A stretch of 64,000 bases of DNA, taken from Galerina marginata. Its lineage: Eukaryota > Basidiomycota > Agaricomycetes > Agaricales > Galerinaceae. Position numbers and translations under genes: made by a program. The DNA lies in the NCBI GenBank assembly GCA_023014335.1, contig JAECYW010000011.1, positions 1,116,001 to 1,180,000 on the forward strand, given 5' to 3'. The notes beneath the pieces are model-generated. The model was given only the letters and a program-made list of their open reading frames with translations, did no database searches and was not told where the DNA came from. Below are positions 11,805 to 22,264 of this stretch, piece by piece. How positions within the stretch are numbered: position 1 is the first letter of the stretch; each line of letters starts with the position of its first letter.

Positions 11805-12553
11805 CGTGAACAATGGACTGCAGCACAAGGAACAGAGGTGTATCTAAGGCATCCAAGGGAGGCACAAGTCATTTTATTTCTAGGACCCAAGTGTCGGCGA
11901 TGCATATATAAAAAGGCACAATATGAATGGAAAGAAAAGCCATGGCAATAGCAAGACGTTCAACTGTTCGAGCGCCGATCTTTCAAATAAGTGTCGAACT
12001 GTCTGTCATTCAATCAAATTCTTAACCAACTGAATGATCTAATCTTCAAGTCTCCGTTCTGATCGGCAACACATCCCATCAATTTTGCAGACAGAACTGG
12101 CAGCAGTGGAGTCAAATCGACAACGAAGCCATCGAATTGCATATGTAGACGCTGTGGATAGAGTATCGCTCATCCATGAGAGTTGGAGACTGTGTCGGGC
12201 ACTCACACTGATAGTAATTCAACTCTGATGGGAAAACTTACTGAATTAGGCAACTTCATTCCTCTTCCGGGTAACTGCACATTACATAACAGCGGTTGAT
12301 CAAATGATTTGACAATACTCGTTTCTGAGCGTTGGGAGGTATTTGGAACCTCCGGATTTCTCATACTTTATTGTTCATCTCGCATTAATGACTGATCGGA
12401 CTGTCACATTAGCACACCAGCTTACAGCCTATTATAGTTTGGGATAATTTGATAGCCGTTAGAGCCACGAAGACACTTCCTCGAGAAAATGAAGCAGTTT
12501 GCAAGATAAAGAACGAAGCATAAATGAATTAGATCCAGCCTCCTCCTGCGAAG
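11805..12553. other. Spacer between the two surface-protein genes
   Basis: About 750 bp with no supportable gene. It must contain the promoter of the gene starting at 11804 and the 3' UTR of the next. A TATATAAAAA stretch near 11906-11915 lies upstream of the 11804 start in that gene's direction, but its reverse complement is not a clean TATA box, so I do not assign it. Confidence 0.35.
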
Positions 12554-13339
12554 CTATAACAACAGAACCGAGCCAACGACAACACCGCAAATCCACATCA
12601 GCAACCCCACTCGATAAGCCCAAGAGTCGGCGGTTACTGTTCCATAAGAAGTTTTTGCAGTAAGGCCCAGTCCTCCAGTATTTCCGCCACTGTTCGCGTT
12701 TCCGTTCGAAGCCACACCTCCGTTCGACTTCGAAGCTGGCACGGTATTACCATTGTTGTTTTGATTGGTCGTCAAACCGCCGGACCCCACATTTGCACAT
12801 TGTTGGTATTCTTGAATTGCTTGTTAGTCGACTACGCAAATAATTTCACAGCAACAAATAAACTCACGAGTACCATCGGGGACAGTAAGCGTCGTTTGTG
12901 GTTCACTTGCTATCTTGGCAGCAGCAGTAGAAGGGTCAATGGCGCTTTCGTTATTTTCAAATGCCTGCTGCTGCACTAAACATGCCTGACAACCTTTGGC
13001 TGCTGCTCCTATAATGGCACAGTCACATGGGTTTCCAGAACCACAGTTCTAGAAAATGGCTCGCATATTAGTGAAGTAGGGGGTTGATAAGACAAAGAAA
13101 GAAAATGCATTACAATTGCTTGGATTAACGCGCTACACTCAGTGTTACATACAGTTGGAAAAGTAACCTTTGATTGACGTGCGGTTAATGTACGTGTGAC
13201 TCCAGCATTAACAGGAGTGAGCGCAGCACTGACGGCTTAAATTTCATTTTGTATGAGATATGATTACAATATTTATGCGATGCCTACCGTGAACAACGAG
13301 GAGTATGAAAAAGAGGGTGTTGATGGCGCTGGAGGGCAT
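12554..13339 (-). CDS. Second secreted eight-cysteine GPI-type surface protein
   Basis: A paralogue of the gene at 10784-11804 with the same exon plan. Exon 1 encodes the signal peptide MPSSAINTLFFILLVVH and splices at 13292. Exon 2 carries the N-terminal region with VCNTECSALIQAI. After an intron, exon 3 carries NCGSGNPCDC and GCQACLVQQQ. The last exon begins YQQCANVG, continues with an Asn/Gly/Ser-rich stalk and ends in a hydrophobic segment (VGLLMWICGVVVGSVLLL) typical of a GPI signal. The stalk is much shorter than in the neighbour. Eight cysteines are kept, but the Asp two residues before the fourth Cys of the CFEM pattern is not. The location between the two fusion genes is striking, but the function is unknown. 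Confidence 0.7.
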
Positions 13340-13799
13340 AAGGAACGACTTAAGCTGGGTGCACAGCACTAAAGATGCAGAGGGAAGAATGATACTGACG
13401 ATTATACGTTCCACGTTAGTGTGGAAGATATAAAGCATGTCGCGAGAGGCCAGACAGTCGACAGTCGTGGAAATGACATGTGAAGCGTCAGCGCTGAAAG
13501 CCATCAAGGTATCTGTCACCAACGCTTTTGAGATATTTCGGTACACGGCGCAAGGCCGGTGGACAAATTGTAGATAACCCATTGCACAGTACATAGCATT
13601 GCACAGATGTTGGGTCAAAATCGTGTCTGCATCATTAAAATAGAACGTGTGAGCTGAGGGTACGCTCCTCAAGGTTATAAACCACAGGAGTATATGAGCT
13701 CGAAGCCGAGCTTTAGAGCTGCGTTAAGAAACATGAGGCGCCGCTCCCGATCCTCTGGTATTTTGCGATTCCACTGGAAGTCGATGCGACATGGTTGTT

Positions 13800-14240
13800 C
13801 TTACTCAGCCAGCCGCCCAACACCAGGCTTGGACAAACTCGTTGATACTTTATAAGTCGGTCCGTGTGTTAACTTGGACTTCCTTCTTCAAGTAATAGTG
13901 AACAGAAACTCACGAGCGACATTAGTAGTTGTCTCAGGCTCATTGGTAGTAGTAATACAAGAGTCTACGCCAGCGGCGGAGTTCAGAGCGGTCAAGGAGT
14001 TGGATTGCTTTATGGATCTTGTAAAGTATAGGCACTGGGTATTCAACCCGCAATTCTGTTACGCAAAAGGTGTCGTGTTAGCACCGAGTATAATACTAAT
14101 AAAGGTGGCCGTACGGGTAGCGTAAAGAGAAAACTTACCAGCGCATTGACCAGTGATTGGCATCGGAAGGGAAAGTTAAATCTCCTTGCCGGGCGTGCAA
14201 GGCATTCGCTCGCTGGATGAGTGACGCGTTAACCTCTTTA
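13800..14240 (-). pseudogene. Broken third member of the surface-protein family
   Basis: The minus strand keeps the intron-exon rhythm of the two neighbours. One exon ends CQSLVNAL, an intron gtaagt...cgtaacag follows, then an exon starts NCGLNTQC and runs to ITTTNEPETTTNVA before a gtgagt donor. A piece reading KYQRVC occupies the place of YQQC. The first exon would have to change frame between LTFPS and CQSLVNAL, and several cysteines (including the C-x-C) are gone. No convincing signal peptide was found upstream. Best read as a relic of a tandem duplication. Confidence 0.5.
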
Positions 14241-15438
14241 AAAACGATTAACTTTCTAGTCAGCATAAAGGAATTGTCCATGATGGGTAGCGTATTGTGT
14301 GAGACTGGGCAGCAGCCAAAGATGTGGACTGTGATGTGAAAAATCAAATATTTATAACGGTCCATGCTCGCTTTAGAAGCTTCTAGGCTCGCAGCCAGTA
14401 ACACCCCATGATGAGCGCTGAAATATGTCAAAATCAGTTGTTACTAATCAGCACAAGTGGCAATTAATTTCGCACCTGCAGACTCACGAGATGGTGTAAT
14501 GACAATTACCGAAACATTTACACGAACAGTATTTCTAGATACGGCATGACCAGCATGATCCAGAAGGGTGCGCTTGGACGGGAAAGCCATGGGCCATGGC
14601 CAGTGGATTCAAAAATTGAGGAAGCAACCAGATCCGATTGCATCAAAGACGTTTTGCTCGTCCATAAGTAGCCTCACGACGCCTGAAGGAATCACAGAGC
14701 ATGGTATGTGGCCCAAAGTCTTCAAACAGGAATGAGCATGGCTAGGGAAGGATTAGAGGCGGGGCTCAGCGAGGCAAACTTATGACATACTACGATGCGT
14801 GAAGGCGGACCACATACACCCCAATAGGGCCAACCGCTTCTTTTTAGAGTTTTTTTCGCGATGACAATCAACGAGCTTTGTACTTTGACGCCATAAAATG
14901 TGGCACTTCGATGTCGAATTGAAGAGGGACTGCCGCCAAGTCAAATTGGGGATGGGACCGTCGGCTTACGACGTTGTCAAAGTTGTCCAACGAGGGCCGT
15001 AATACGAGCACTGTACATCGTTATAGCCCTGCTATCTATCACACACGCGCTTTCATCCATTGAAGATGTGAGGGCGTGCAAGCAAGCGGGCCAAGAAGCG
15101 GGCAGAAGAATGCGCGATAGTGGATGAAAACAGATCTTGGTTTAGCCAGTTACCACTAGTCATGCTCAGTAGCGCGACTTAGTCATCACATGTTCACAGG
15201 AGCACTTTCTGAGTCTTTCTCCAGAGTTTTTCGGAGAATTTTACCGCTGCCCTTACCGCTGCCTCATCCGCAATACGAGTAAAATCACTACAAGGAATAT
15301 GAAAATGCGCAAGTGAAACGACGTTTGATTAACTGCTAATATAGTCGGCTACACGAGAACGAAAAATGTACAGTAAAAGGTACGGAAGGCGAAGATGACA
15401 TTTGTAGATACAAAAAGGAAAATGGCATAGGTTGTATT
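14241..15438. other. Spacer before the 3' end of fusion gene B
   Basis: About 1.2 kb without a supportable gene. It must hold the 3' UTR of fusion gene B (stop at 15439). Open frames here are short and lack recognisable domains. Confidence 0.4.
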
Positions 15439-18014
15439 CTAGATGCTGTTGTACTTCACCAAGTACCAGCCTAGAGTACGGAGGTAGATCTTGAACGGAT
15501 TATCAACGAGATGCGGCTCCAAGTCCAACCAGGAATCGTCCACCATTTTATGAGCTTCCTTCACACACTCGTCGACGATCCCGTAGGCCTCTAACTTGTC
15601 GATAACTTTCTGCGTCGTAATGTCGTCGTTTCCAGGCTTGCTGAGAACCGTTTCCCATACCCACTGCGCCTCGTCCAGGGGCATCATCGATCCTGCCTTC
15701 GCGATCGGGATGCTGATCTTTCCAGAACGGATGTCGTCACCACGGCGCTTTAGGACTGGCTTCTTGACGGAGAGTCCATTGGCGCTAACCACGTGCGACC
15801 ATCCCCGAATATCATAGACGTCGTCGATTATCTGGAATGCAATCCCAACACGCTCAAGATGTGTGGACAAAGCGTTGATTTGCACAGAAGACGCCTCCGC
15901 AATATTGGCTGACATTCTACCCAAGTTTGCCGCAATGATGGCCGTCTTCAGGCGGTGAACGGAAATGACGCGGCTCTCGAGAGTGGATGGGTGGACGCGG
16001 CCTGCCAATATGTCGTCCAGATCCGAGCGTTGCTGGCCGGCGATATCCAGGGCTTGTCCTGCATGCGCGGCTCGCATTGTCTCGAAAAACAGTTCGTAAA
16101 GACGGACTGTCTGTTCAGGCCGTGTTTGGCGACCCATCGACCGCATCGCGGTCTCGAATGCAAAGTAGGCGGCTGTTCCAGCGTTGATGGCAGTGGCCGT
16201 TCCCCAGATGGTATGCACTGCGTCAACACCACGACGCATGGGGCTTTGGTCCTGAATATCATCGATGATGAGGGACCCAGTGTGAAGCAGTTCCGCGGCA
16301 GCAAGCAATGGTCGGAAGCGCTCAGGATCGGCACCGAAGACGGCGATACATGCGACAGTGAGGAAAGATCGCCATGATTTTCCCCCACGGTCGGTCAAAT
16401 GGCGGACAGGTGCGAAGAAGTGCTTGTACAACGTGTCGAGGCACATGTCCTGCGTAAAGCGAAGTGGGGAAAGCCGGGTGTCAGGCTCGGGATTGGCAGG
16501 ATCACTTGGAGATTGGAAGGCAAGGACGTTCATGGCATGTTCTGCGTCGATGAGATAGTCGGGGTAAATCTTCGACACCTCCACCGCCGTCAGGGCGCCG
16601 ACGCGTTTCAGGTATTGGTCGAATTTCGTGACAAATTGTGGTGGAACAATCTGCGAATAATGAGCAAAATCCCGCCAGGTTATGTGTGAAGACTTACCTC
16701 AACGAAGCCGAACCCATCCACCTGCTTGCCTTCCATGGTCCCGGCGACGGAGACTCTCCCTTCCCAATATCCCCTGCCGGCGCACATTGTCCTGAATTCC
16801 TGCTTAACAAACGGAGCCTCCAGCGAAAGATAAATATCCAGTTGGGGCATAGCGAGTGCCCACCTGGTCCCATACTCGTTCAGAGTGAGCATGGATGTCC
16901 AGGTCTCGACGCGATCCAGACTGTGTTCGTCGCACTCGATACGTGTACCGTCCGGCGGGATAGCGATAGCTCGTTTGTCTCGGATGACAGATTCTCCGCT
17001 GTAGATGTCTACGTCCCATAGCGTGTAGATGGTCAGATCCCAACCGTTCGACAGCTGCGCTGAGGCCCATGTCCATGAGCTCTCCGTATTGCTTGCTGAA
17101 GCCTGATACCACTTTCGAATGCCGCCTCCGAACTCCCGGTCGTACCAACCCATGGAATTGCCGGCATCCACCTGGACTGATACGTTGTCAATGAGGACGG
17201 AGCCTGATACTTCGCAGCGAGGGACGAAGCAATAATACATCCCATCCTCCGGGGAGACGAGGTCGCCCTGAACGACGCCGTTTGCTCCATGGTTAATGGG
17301 GGGCTTCCGTGGGGTAAGGTCAAGCTCAAAACCGTACGAACCGTCGACCGCGCGAGCGACAATGTGGTACACATCGTCGCCGTCTGAGCTCGCGCTTCGT
17401 ACAACACTGGCGAGATTACCATATTGGAGGTTAAGAACCCCTTCTTGGGAAACCAAGACGTTTCCTGGGATGAGGATGTCTGGTTGGGGGATCTTCTCCT
17501 CGCGCATGACTTCTAGGATAGACTGCAAGATGAGGGGATCCATACGGGTTTCTACTTCGAGCATACTGCGCATAAATGCAGCGTTGTCCGAGTCCATGGC
17601 ACTTGTGAAGAAGTACTGAGCCTTTGGTGCGTCCTCAGATACCCCTGACGCTGGCATTGATGATGCTTGCGTCGGTTCTTCGAGCGGCTCAGCTGGGAGG
17701 ATCGAAACGGCGAAATTGAGGAGGTGCGTATGGCAAAGCTCGTACTCGACCGGTGGTTGGCCGTCGCTCCCGGGGACCTCCTCCGAGTACGCAATCGGCG
17801 AGGTTGATGGCTTGAGGCTAGTCGTTCGAAAGAAGGCAATGAAAGCCGATGCCTTTCGTCCATCGACGAGCGAAAGGTGAAAGTTGTAGTACCACCATTC
17901 GGTGCCGCTGGATTTGCGGGGAAGGTCGATTTCCGACATTTTCTCGATCTTGGTACCGGGTGCGGGCCAGTCGGCATGGTGAGCAACAGCAGCACCGATA
18001 ATTTCGGCAGACAT
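15439..18014 (-). CDS. Fusion gene B: second AttH/CrtC lipocalin-like + polyprenyl diphosphate synthase
   Basis: Convergent paralogue of the gene at 7719-10292. Exon 1 is 18014-16698 (439 codons) and exon 2 is 16650-15439, giving 842 aa. The single phase-0 intron sits at the identical residue but is 47 nt, so it cannot be read through. TEWWY, GGK, DDIQD (569-573), RRG, GQALDI, IIDDVYD (715-719) and GKISIP are all intact. The two proteins differ by scattered substitutions. Most changes fall in two Pro/Ser-rich loops of the lipocalin-like half (about residues 75-90 and 110-135) and around the segment after the second Asp motif (SHVGNTEG versus SHVVSANG). One extra Arg occurs in the inter-domain linker. 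Both copies look functional. Promoter architecture is shared, with the upstream module doubled here. Confidence 0.9.
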
Positions 18015-18161
18015 GTTGAGGACAGTGTTCTGACGAATAGGTTTAGTCAGTCATGAACGAGTTATCGAAAGAATACGGCACCTTTCAGCTTATGAAGTCT
18101 GCGGATCACCAACACTTGATTCTGAAGGTTGTTGGTACAACCCCCTCGTCTTCCGGGTAGC

Positions 18162-18168
18162 TTTTATA
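18162..18168 (-). promoter_or_regulatory. TATA box of fusion gene B
   Basis: TATAAAA on the minus strand, 148 bp before the ATG at 18014. This matches fusion gene A in sequence and spacing. Confidence 0.7.
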
Positions 18169-18230
18169 CGTTTATTCGTTCAGTGTTCAAAGGTCTCTCC
18201 CTGGCCACGCGGCCAATAAAATTGACGTGG

Positions 18231-18283
18231 TTCATTTCGAACGCTGGGGTCCTGACATCGACAGTTCGTAGCATTGGTGGATA
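18231..18283 (-). promoter_or_regulatory. Conserved promoter module, copy 2
   Basis: On the minus strand it reads TATCCACCAATGCTACGAAC, then GTCAGGACCCCA and TTCGAA. It starts 269 bp before the ATG of fusion gene B. It matches the module before gene A in order, orientation and spacing. Confidence 0.7.
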
Positions 18284-18400
18284 AGAACGAAGGCAAGACA
18301 CGTTGGTACCACCGCCCTTACTTGCTAAAAGGAAGTAGATCAGTTGAGAGTCCTTACTCGTTTCGAAAAACATACGGAAAAACACTGGAAAGCGACATGG

Positions 18401-18454
18401 TTCTTGTTCGAATATTGGGGTCCTGACGAGGAAAGTTCGCGCCATTGGTGGATA
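18401..18454 (-). promoter_or_regulatory. Conserved promoter module, copy 3 (tandem)
   Basis: A second module, 170 bp further upstream of fusion gene B and in the same orientation. It has TATCCACCAATG, GCGAACTTTCC, GTCAGGACCCCAA and TTCGAACAAGAACC. In its last third it is closer to the gene A module than copy 2 is. Confidence 0.7.
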
Positions 18455-19734
18455 AGGTCTAAGAACAAGAACAAGAGATCTCCGTGTCTGAAAGAAGTAC
18501 ATGAATTGGAGTTGCTCGTGCGGTTACATGCATACTGGTTTCAACCAATCTGACAGCTGTCAAGTTCCAGAAGGGAAGGGATTTATTTCCCACGAGTCCA
18601 AATCGAGAAACACAACAACTCGGCGCGCGCCTATCTATAGCACAAACCGGCAGTCCTGCCCGCCTCTCGTGAACCAGATATAATTTTGAAAATACCAGTG
18701 AATTACATGTCAAACATTTTTCTATTGTTTACTTTACATAAGAACCCTTGAGAAACTCTGACAGCGCTGGGTCAGCCTCACCGTTCAAAGAGAATCACGC
18801 TAAACCCATACCCCCGGGAAGCCTCACACCATGAGTTATGAGGGGTCAATTTTGGTTTAAACCTGGGTTTGGTGTACGGATGGATATTATGGTTCCCGAT
18901 TTAAGCGAGCGGCAGGCGCCAAAATTGGATGTATACACGGCACGGTCTTATTCAAGCCAACTGCCGGAGTTCCCATGAAAGACCAAGACAAGAGATTTGT
19001 AGGCTTCGGTGTTGAAAATTTCTATATTTAGATAGATACTGACCATTTCAATCGCTTCGATGATTTCGTGCAGAAAGAAGTTTACAAAGTTGAGGAAAGT
19101 TGAAGAGAGGATTCAACTTGGTTGTTTGAGCTAGAAAATGTTTGCAGTATTGTCCGGGGTCCTTGAAACTTTAGGAGGGAAAATTGAAAGCTTGGACTTA
19201 CGATATTCACCCTTTCATAATTCACGTTTGACCGAAATAAGAGTCTGTTCCGTAGCCACCATCGTATTATTTGGTGGACGGAAATGAATCACGGACGATC
19301 AATCCTTCATGTCTCGAGATTTACGACACAGAGAATGTGGGGCATCACTTCACTTCTCTGTCGAAGCTGTATGCTTCCAAAGACATCAGAAGCTATCACC
19401 CTACTTGGGTTGGTCTGTTTTGACGGAGGTCGAACTGTCGCGGCATGTCGTTAGATTCTGACCGTGCATTTGCTGTCAAGATAAGATGGTAACAGTGTTG
19501 GCAAACTACCGGCGATGTACCTTGCACTCGTATTTCAGTGATGTCATTCTGGCGTCATATAAAATAGTACCGGGGTCAGAAGGTAGCTTTTAATTATGAT
19601 ATGGTTGCCGCTCACCAGCGCCGAGGACAAAAATGGCCGATTCCGGTGGTCTGCGAAAGAGGCGAACGGAACACTTTCTTAGAGCTATGACTCAGTCCGG
19701 TCTCATCGTGGCCTGGATGACTGTGTCGAATTGT
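18455..19734. other. Non-coding stretch
   Basis: Nothing recognisable as a gene. It contains the far-upstream region of fusion gene B and short low-information frames. Confidence 0.4.
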
Positions 19735-20310
19735 GTCACTCGACAGGGTTTACTCATACCCGTTGCTTCTTCTGCAAAGGGCGTGGAGCACGGAGTGCGG
19801 GGCCTTTCTGAGCCGCCAGTAGATGCTTGACTTTGCACTGAAAAAAAATTGACAAGGAAGAAAATGAAGTGGTAAAGTATAGACCTTTCCTGCCACCCGC
19901 GGAGGCGAGTGGCAAAGTGATAGTGGTGATGTTAGTGTCTGTGTTCGCGTCTCTCGTTTGAAGTCAAACAACGCTTTTTTAAAGATTTGCGTTTGCATAT
20001 ACCGCATATGAGGACATTCATACTTCAGCCCAGGAGTGGCGCTGGCCTAACCGTCTAAAGAGGTTGGAGTCCCGTTCCTCTCCTTTCCTGTTTAATCCCA
20101 CAATGTTAGTTCATGCCATGAAGTGGGACGTCCAACCAGCAGCCAGTGCGATAAAACATTCCTTTCCCTGTCATTTCTTTCAGTAGTAATGTAGGGACTG
20201 AGCACCGACTGTACCGGCGGAGGCTCAGAGACCCGATGATGCCTGCACTCCGTGCTCCACGCCTTTCGAGGAGAAGAAGTGGGTTATCAGTAAACCCTAT
20301 CGCACAATGT
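19735..20310. repeat. Long imperfect inverted repeat (hairpin or MITE-like)
   Basis: Two arms, about 19735-19875 and 20165-20310, are reverse complements of each other with mismatches and small gaps. The best-kept core is GTGGAGCACGGAGTGC at 19783-19798, matched by GCACTCCGTGCTCCAC near 20251-20266. The AGGGTTTACT / AGTAAACCCT ends also match. The loop is about 290 nt. No transposase frame is present. It could be a non-autonomous DNA element or a hairpin RNA source. A target-site duplication was not identified. Confidence 0.6.
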
Positions 20311-22264
20311 CATTCAAGACAAAAATGAAGTATGGGCGATTTAAATCTGCCCCCTCGAATTATGTTTGGCAGTTCTAAAGGAAACACCTTTCAAAGTCTA
20401 CCGGAAATAGGCAAGCCAGAGATATTCAAAGGACCAGAACTTACCCTTTTTTTAAGGCCTACCGAACGTCAATTGACCCGTTGTCACGCCTCATACATCT
20501 TCGTCCATCTGACTGGCCTAAAAGCGAAGTGTGTCGCTGACCGTACCTTTGGGCTTCGGCTTCCTTGCGAACTTCTGGAAAGGCTTAGTAGTCTCCATGT
20601 AATCTGGACGGTGGAAGTCGGAGAAAAGAAGAACAAAGGGAAACAAATATCCGTGAGTCGTCGTCGATTGACCTAATATCTGAGACTCAATTCCAGTCGA
20701 AGTTATTGGAGGTAAACACTGGTTAAGTTGACCTCTTGATTGTCCCAAGGTATTGTCCCGAATTAACCAGCGACAAGCAACAGCCTCCGTTCACAGACAA
20801 CTGTAAGGGAGAAACAAGAACCTTCGTCATCACCTCTTTGTAGCTAGAATAACTGACGTATCTCATTCCTAGCACCCAGCATCTATAAGTGCCACAAAGC
20901 CGAACCCAGGTATCTGGTTCGACTGAGATGCGCCATGGTCTGCACTTTGGTAGGTTAGCGTCTCGCTGCTTGTGGTAACAGATAAGTAGGCTAGAGATAA
21001 CAGAAATTATTGACAGGGTCCAGCGTTTGATCTGATCTGCAGAGGAAATACGGGAAGATGAAAGACCCACAAGCACCAGAAGAGGTCGGGTCTCGGACCA
21101 GTAGTAAGGGGTGTTTAAAAGAGTTTTCAAAGCGTCAAGCGGGGAGTTTATGGTAAAAAGCCTTTATACACGTCTTTGGGGGCATTATCAGGTTAAGCGA
21201 CGTCTCTTCCCAGCTGGAGGACGTGAGCGCTTGCAGCATTGTGCCAGCTTTGTTGAACAGAACATTTTGTAACTGGCTGGTTAGCCTTCGTTAATACCTC
21301 CGAACTCTGTGGAGAGGAAAGGATCACCTCAGTTCGGACAGTGATTCGCCGACAGATCTTCAGTTACGGTTGCAGGAAAGATGCTATGGGAGTGCTCATG
21401 ACCGCGATAACCAAGGTGCATTTGAGTTGCCACGGAGTTATCTCATCACACGCAAAATACACTTTGCCGTTCGGCAGTTACAAACTCCGAGGCGGCAGCT
21501 TGGCACCAACTTATTGTAGCCTGCAGCAGGAGAAAACGAAGATCTTTCAAATAGGATGACTTTGATTCACGATTGCCACCAACGTCCTTGTAGTCGCCGT
21601 TGACAGCACCTTCTCCACAACCCATCTCTCAGATTACTTATCTGTCGTCTCTCATATCCATACCCCGAGACCAACCCGAGACCGTCGACAGATTTTGATC
21701 GCTTCGTATTCGCCCGCGCTTTCTTCAAGTGGTAACCTTACTTTGGTCGAGGGCGAGCCAGCTGCCAGGTGATCGATCGAGGTCCCCTTCCAAGCTTGCG
21801 GATGATCATTGTTTGTCCAAATCTCTTTCAGAAAATTGACCAAGTTGAGCTAAGAAGTAGCCTACTAGCCAGTCAAATTGTTCTTCATGGTGAAGTAAGA
21901 GTCGTAAAGCTTACTTCGATGCTTTATTTTTATTTTTGCAGGTCATTAATTGATTACAATGGGATGCATTTTTTAGAAGGAAAAGCTGCTGATTCGGCAA
22001 TTGGGTTGCAATGGGAGGTCGCATTTGTAGGGACACCAAGCACCTAGCGTTGCTAGTTTACACATGAAGTATATTAAACCCGAACTAGCATTTAATCGAA
22101 ATATTCAGAACCTTTATTTGCTTGACATTTTACCTTGATTTCGTCGGATTGCTTTTAGAGCCTTGTTCCAATCTGGCGGCATATCATAGTACAGCTTCCA
22201 CACGAATGAACGATCTTGTGGTTCTGTTATTGTATATGTTTCTTCCTGAAGCACTGGACAGCTT
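20311..22264. other. Non-coding stretch with one exon-like fragment
   Basis: No complete gene. On the minus strand, 21850-21740 reads VNFLKEIWTNNDHPQAWKG and then TSIDHLAAGSPSTK before a GTAAGG donor. This looks like one real exon or an exon relic of a protein I cannot name. No partner exons were found. Other frames look random. Confidence 0.35.

Noticed and set aside
6890..18930. Apparent shared far-upstream sequence of the fusion genes (GGTTTAAA, CCCGGGGG, GCGCC...CTTAAAT)
   Set aside because: The short words occur in a different order in the two regions, so common ancestry is not shown by eye.
20723..21130. 135-codon hydrophobic frame on the minus strand
   Set aside because: No ordered membrane topology, no homologous pattern, and no exons around it.
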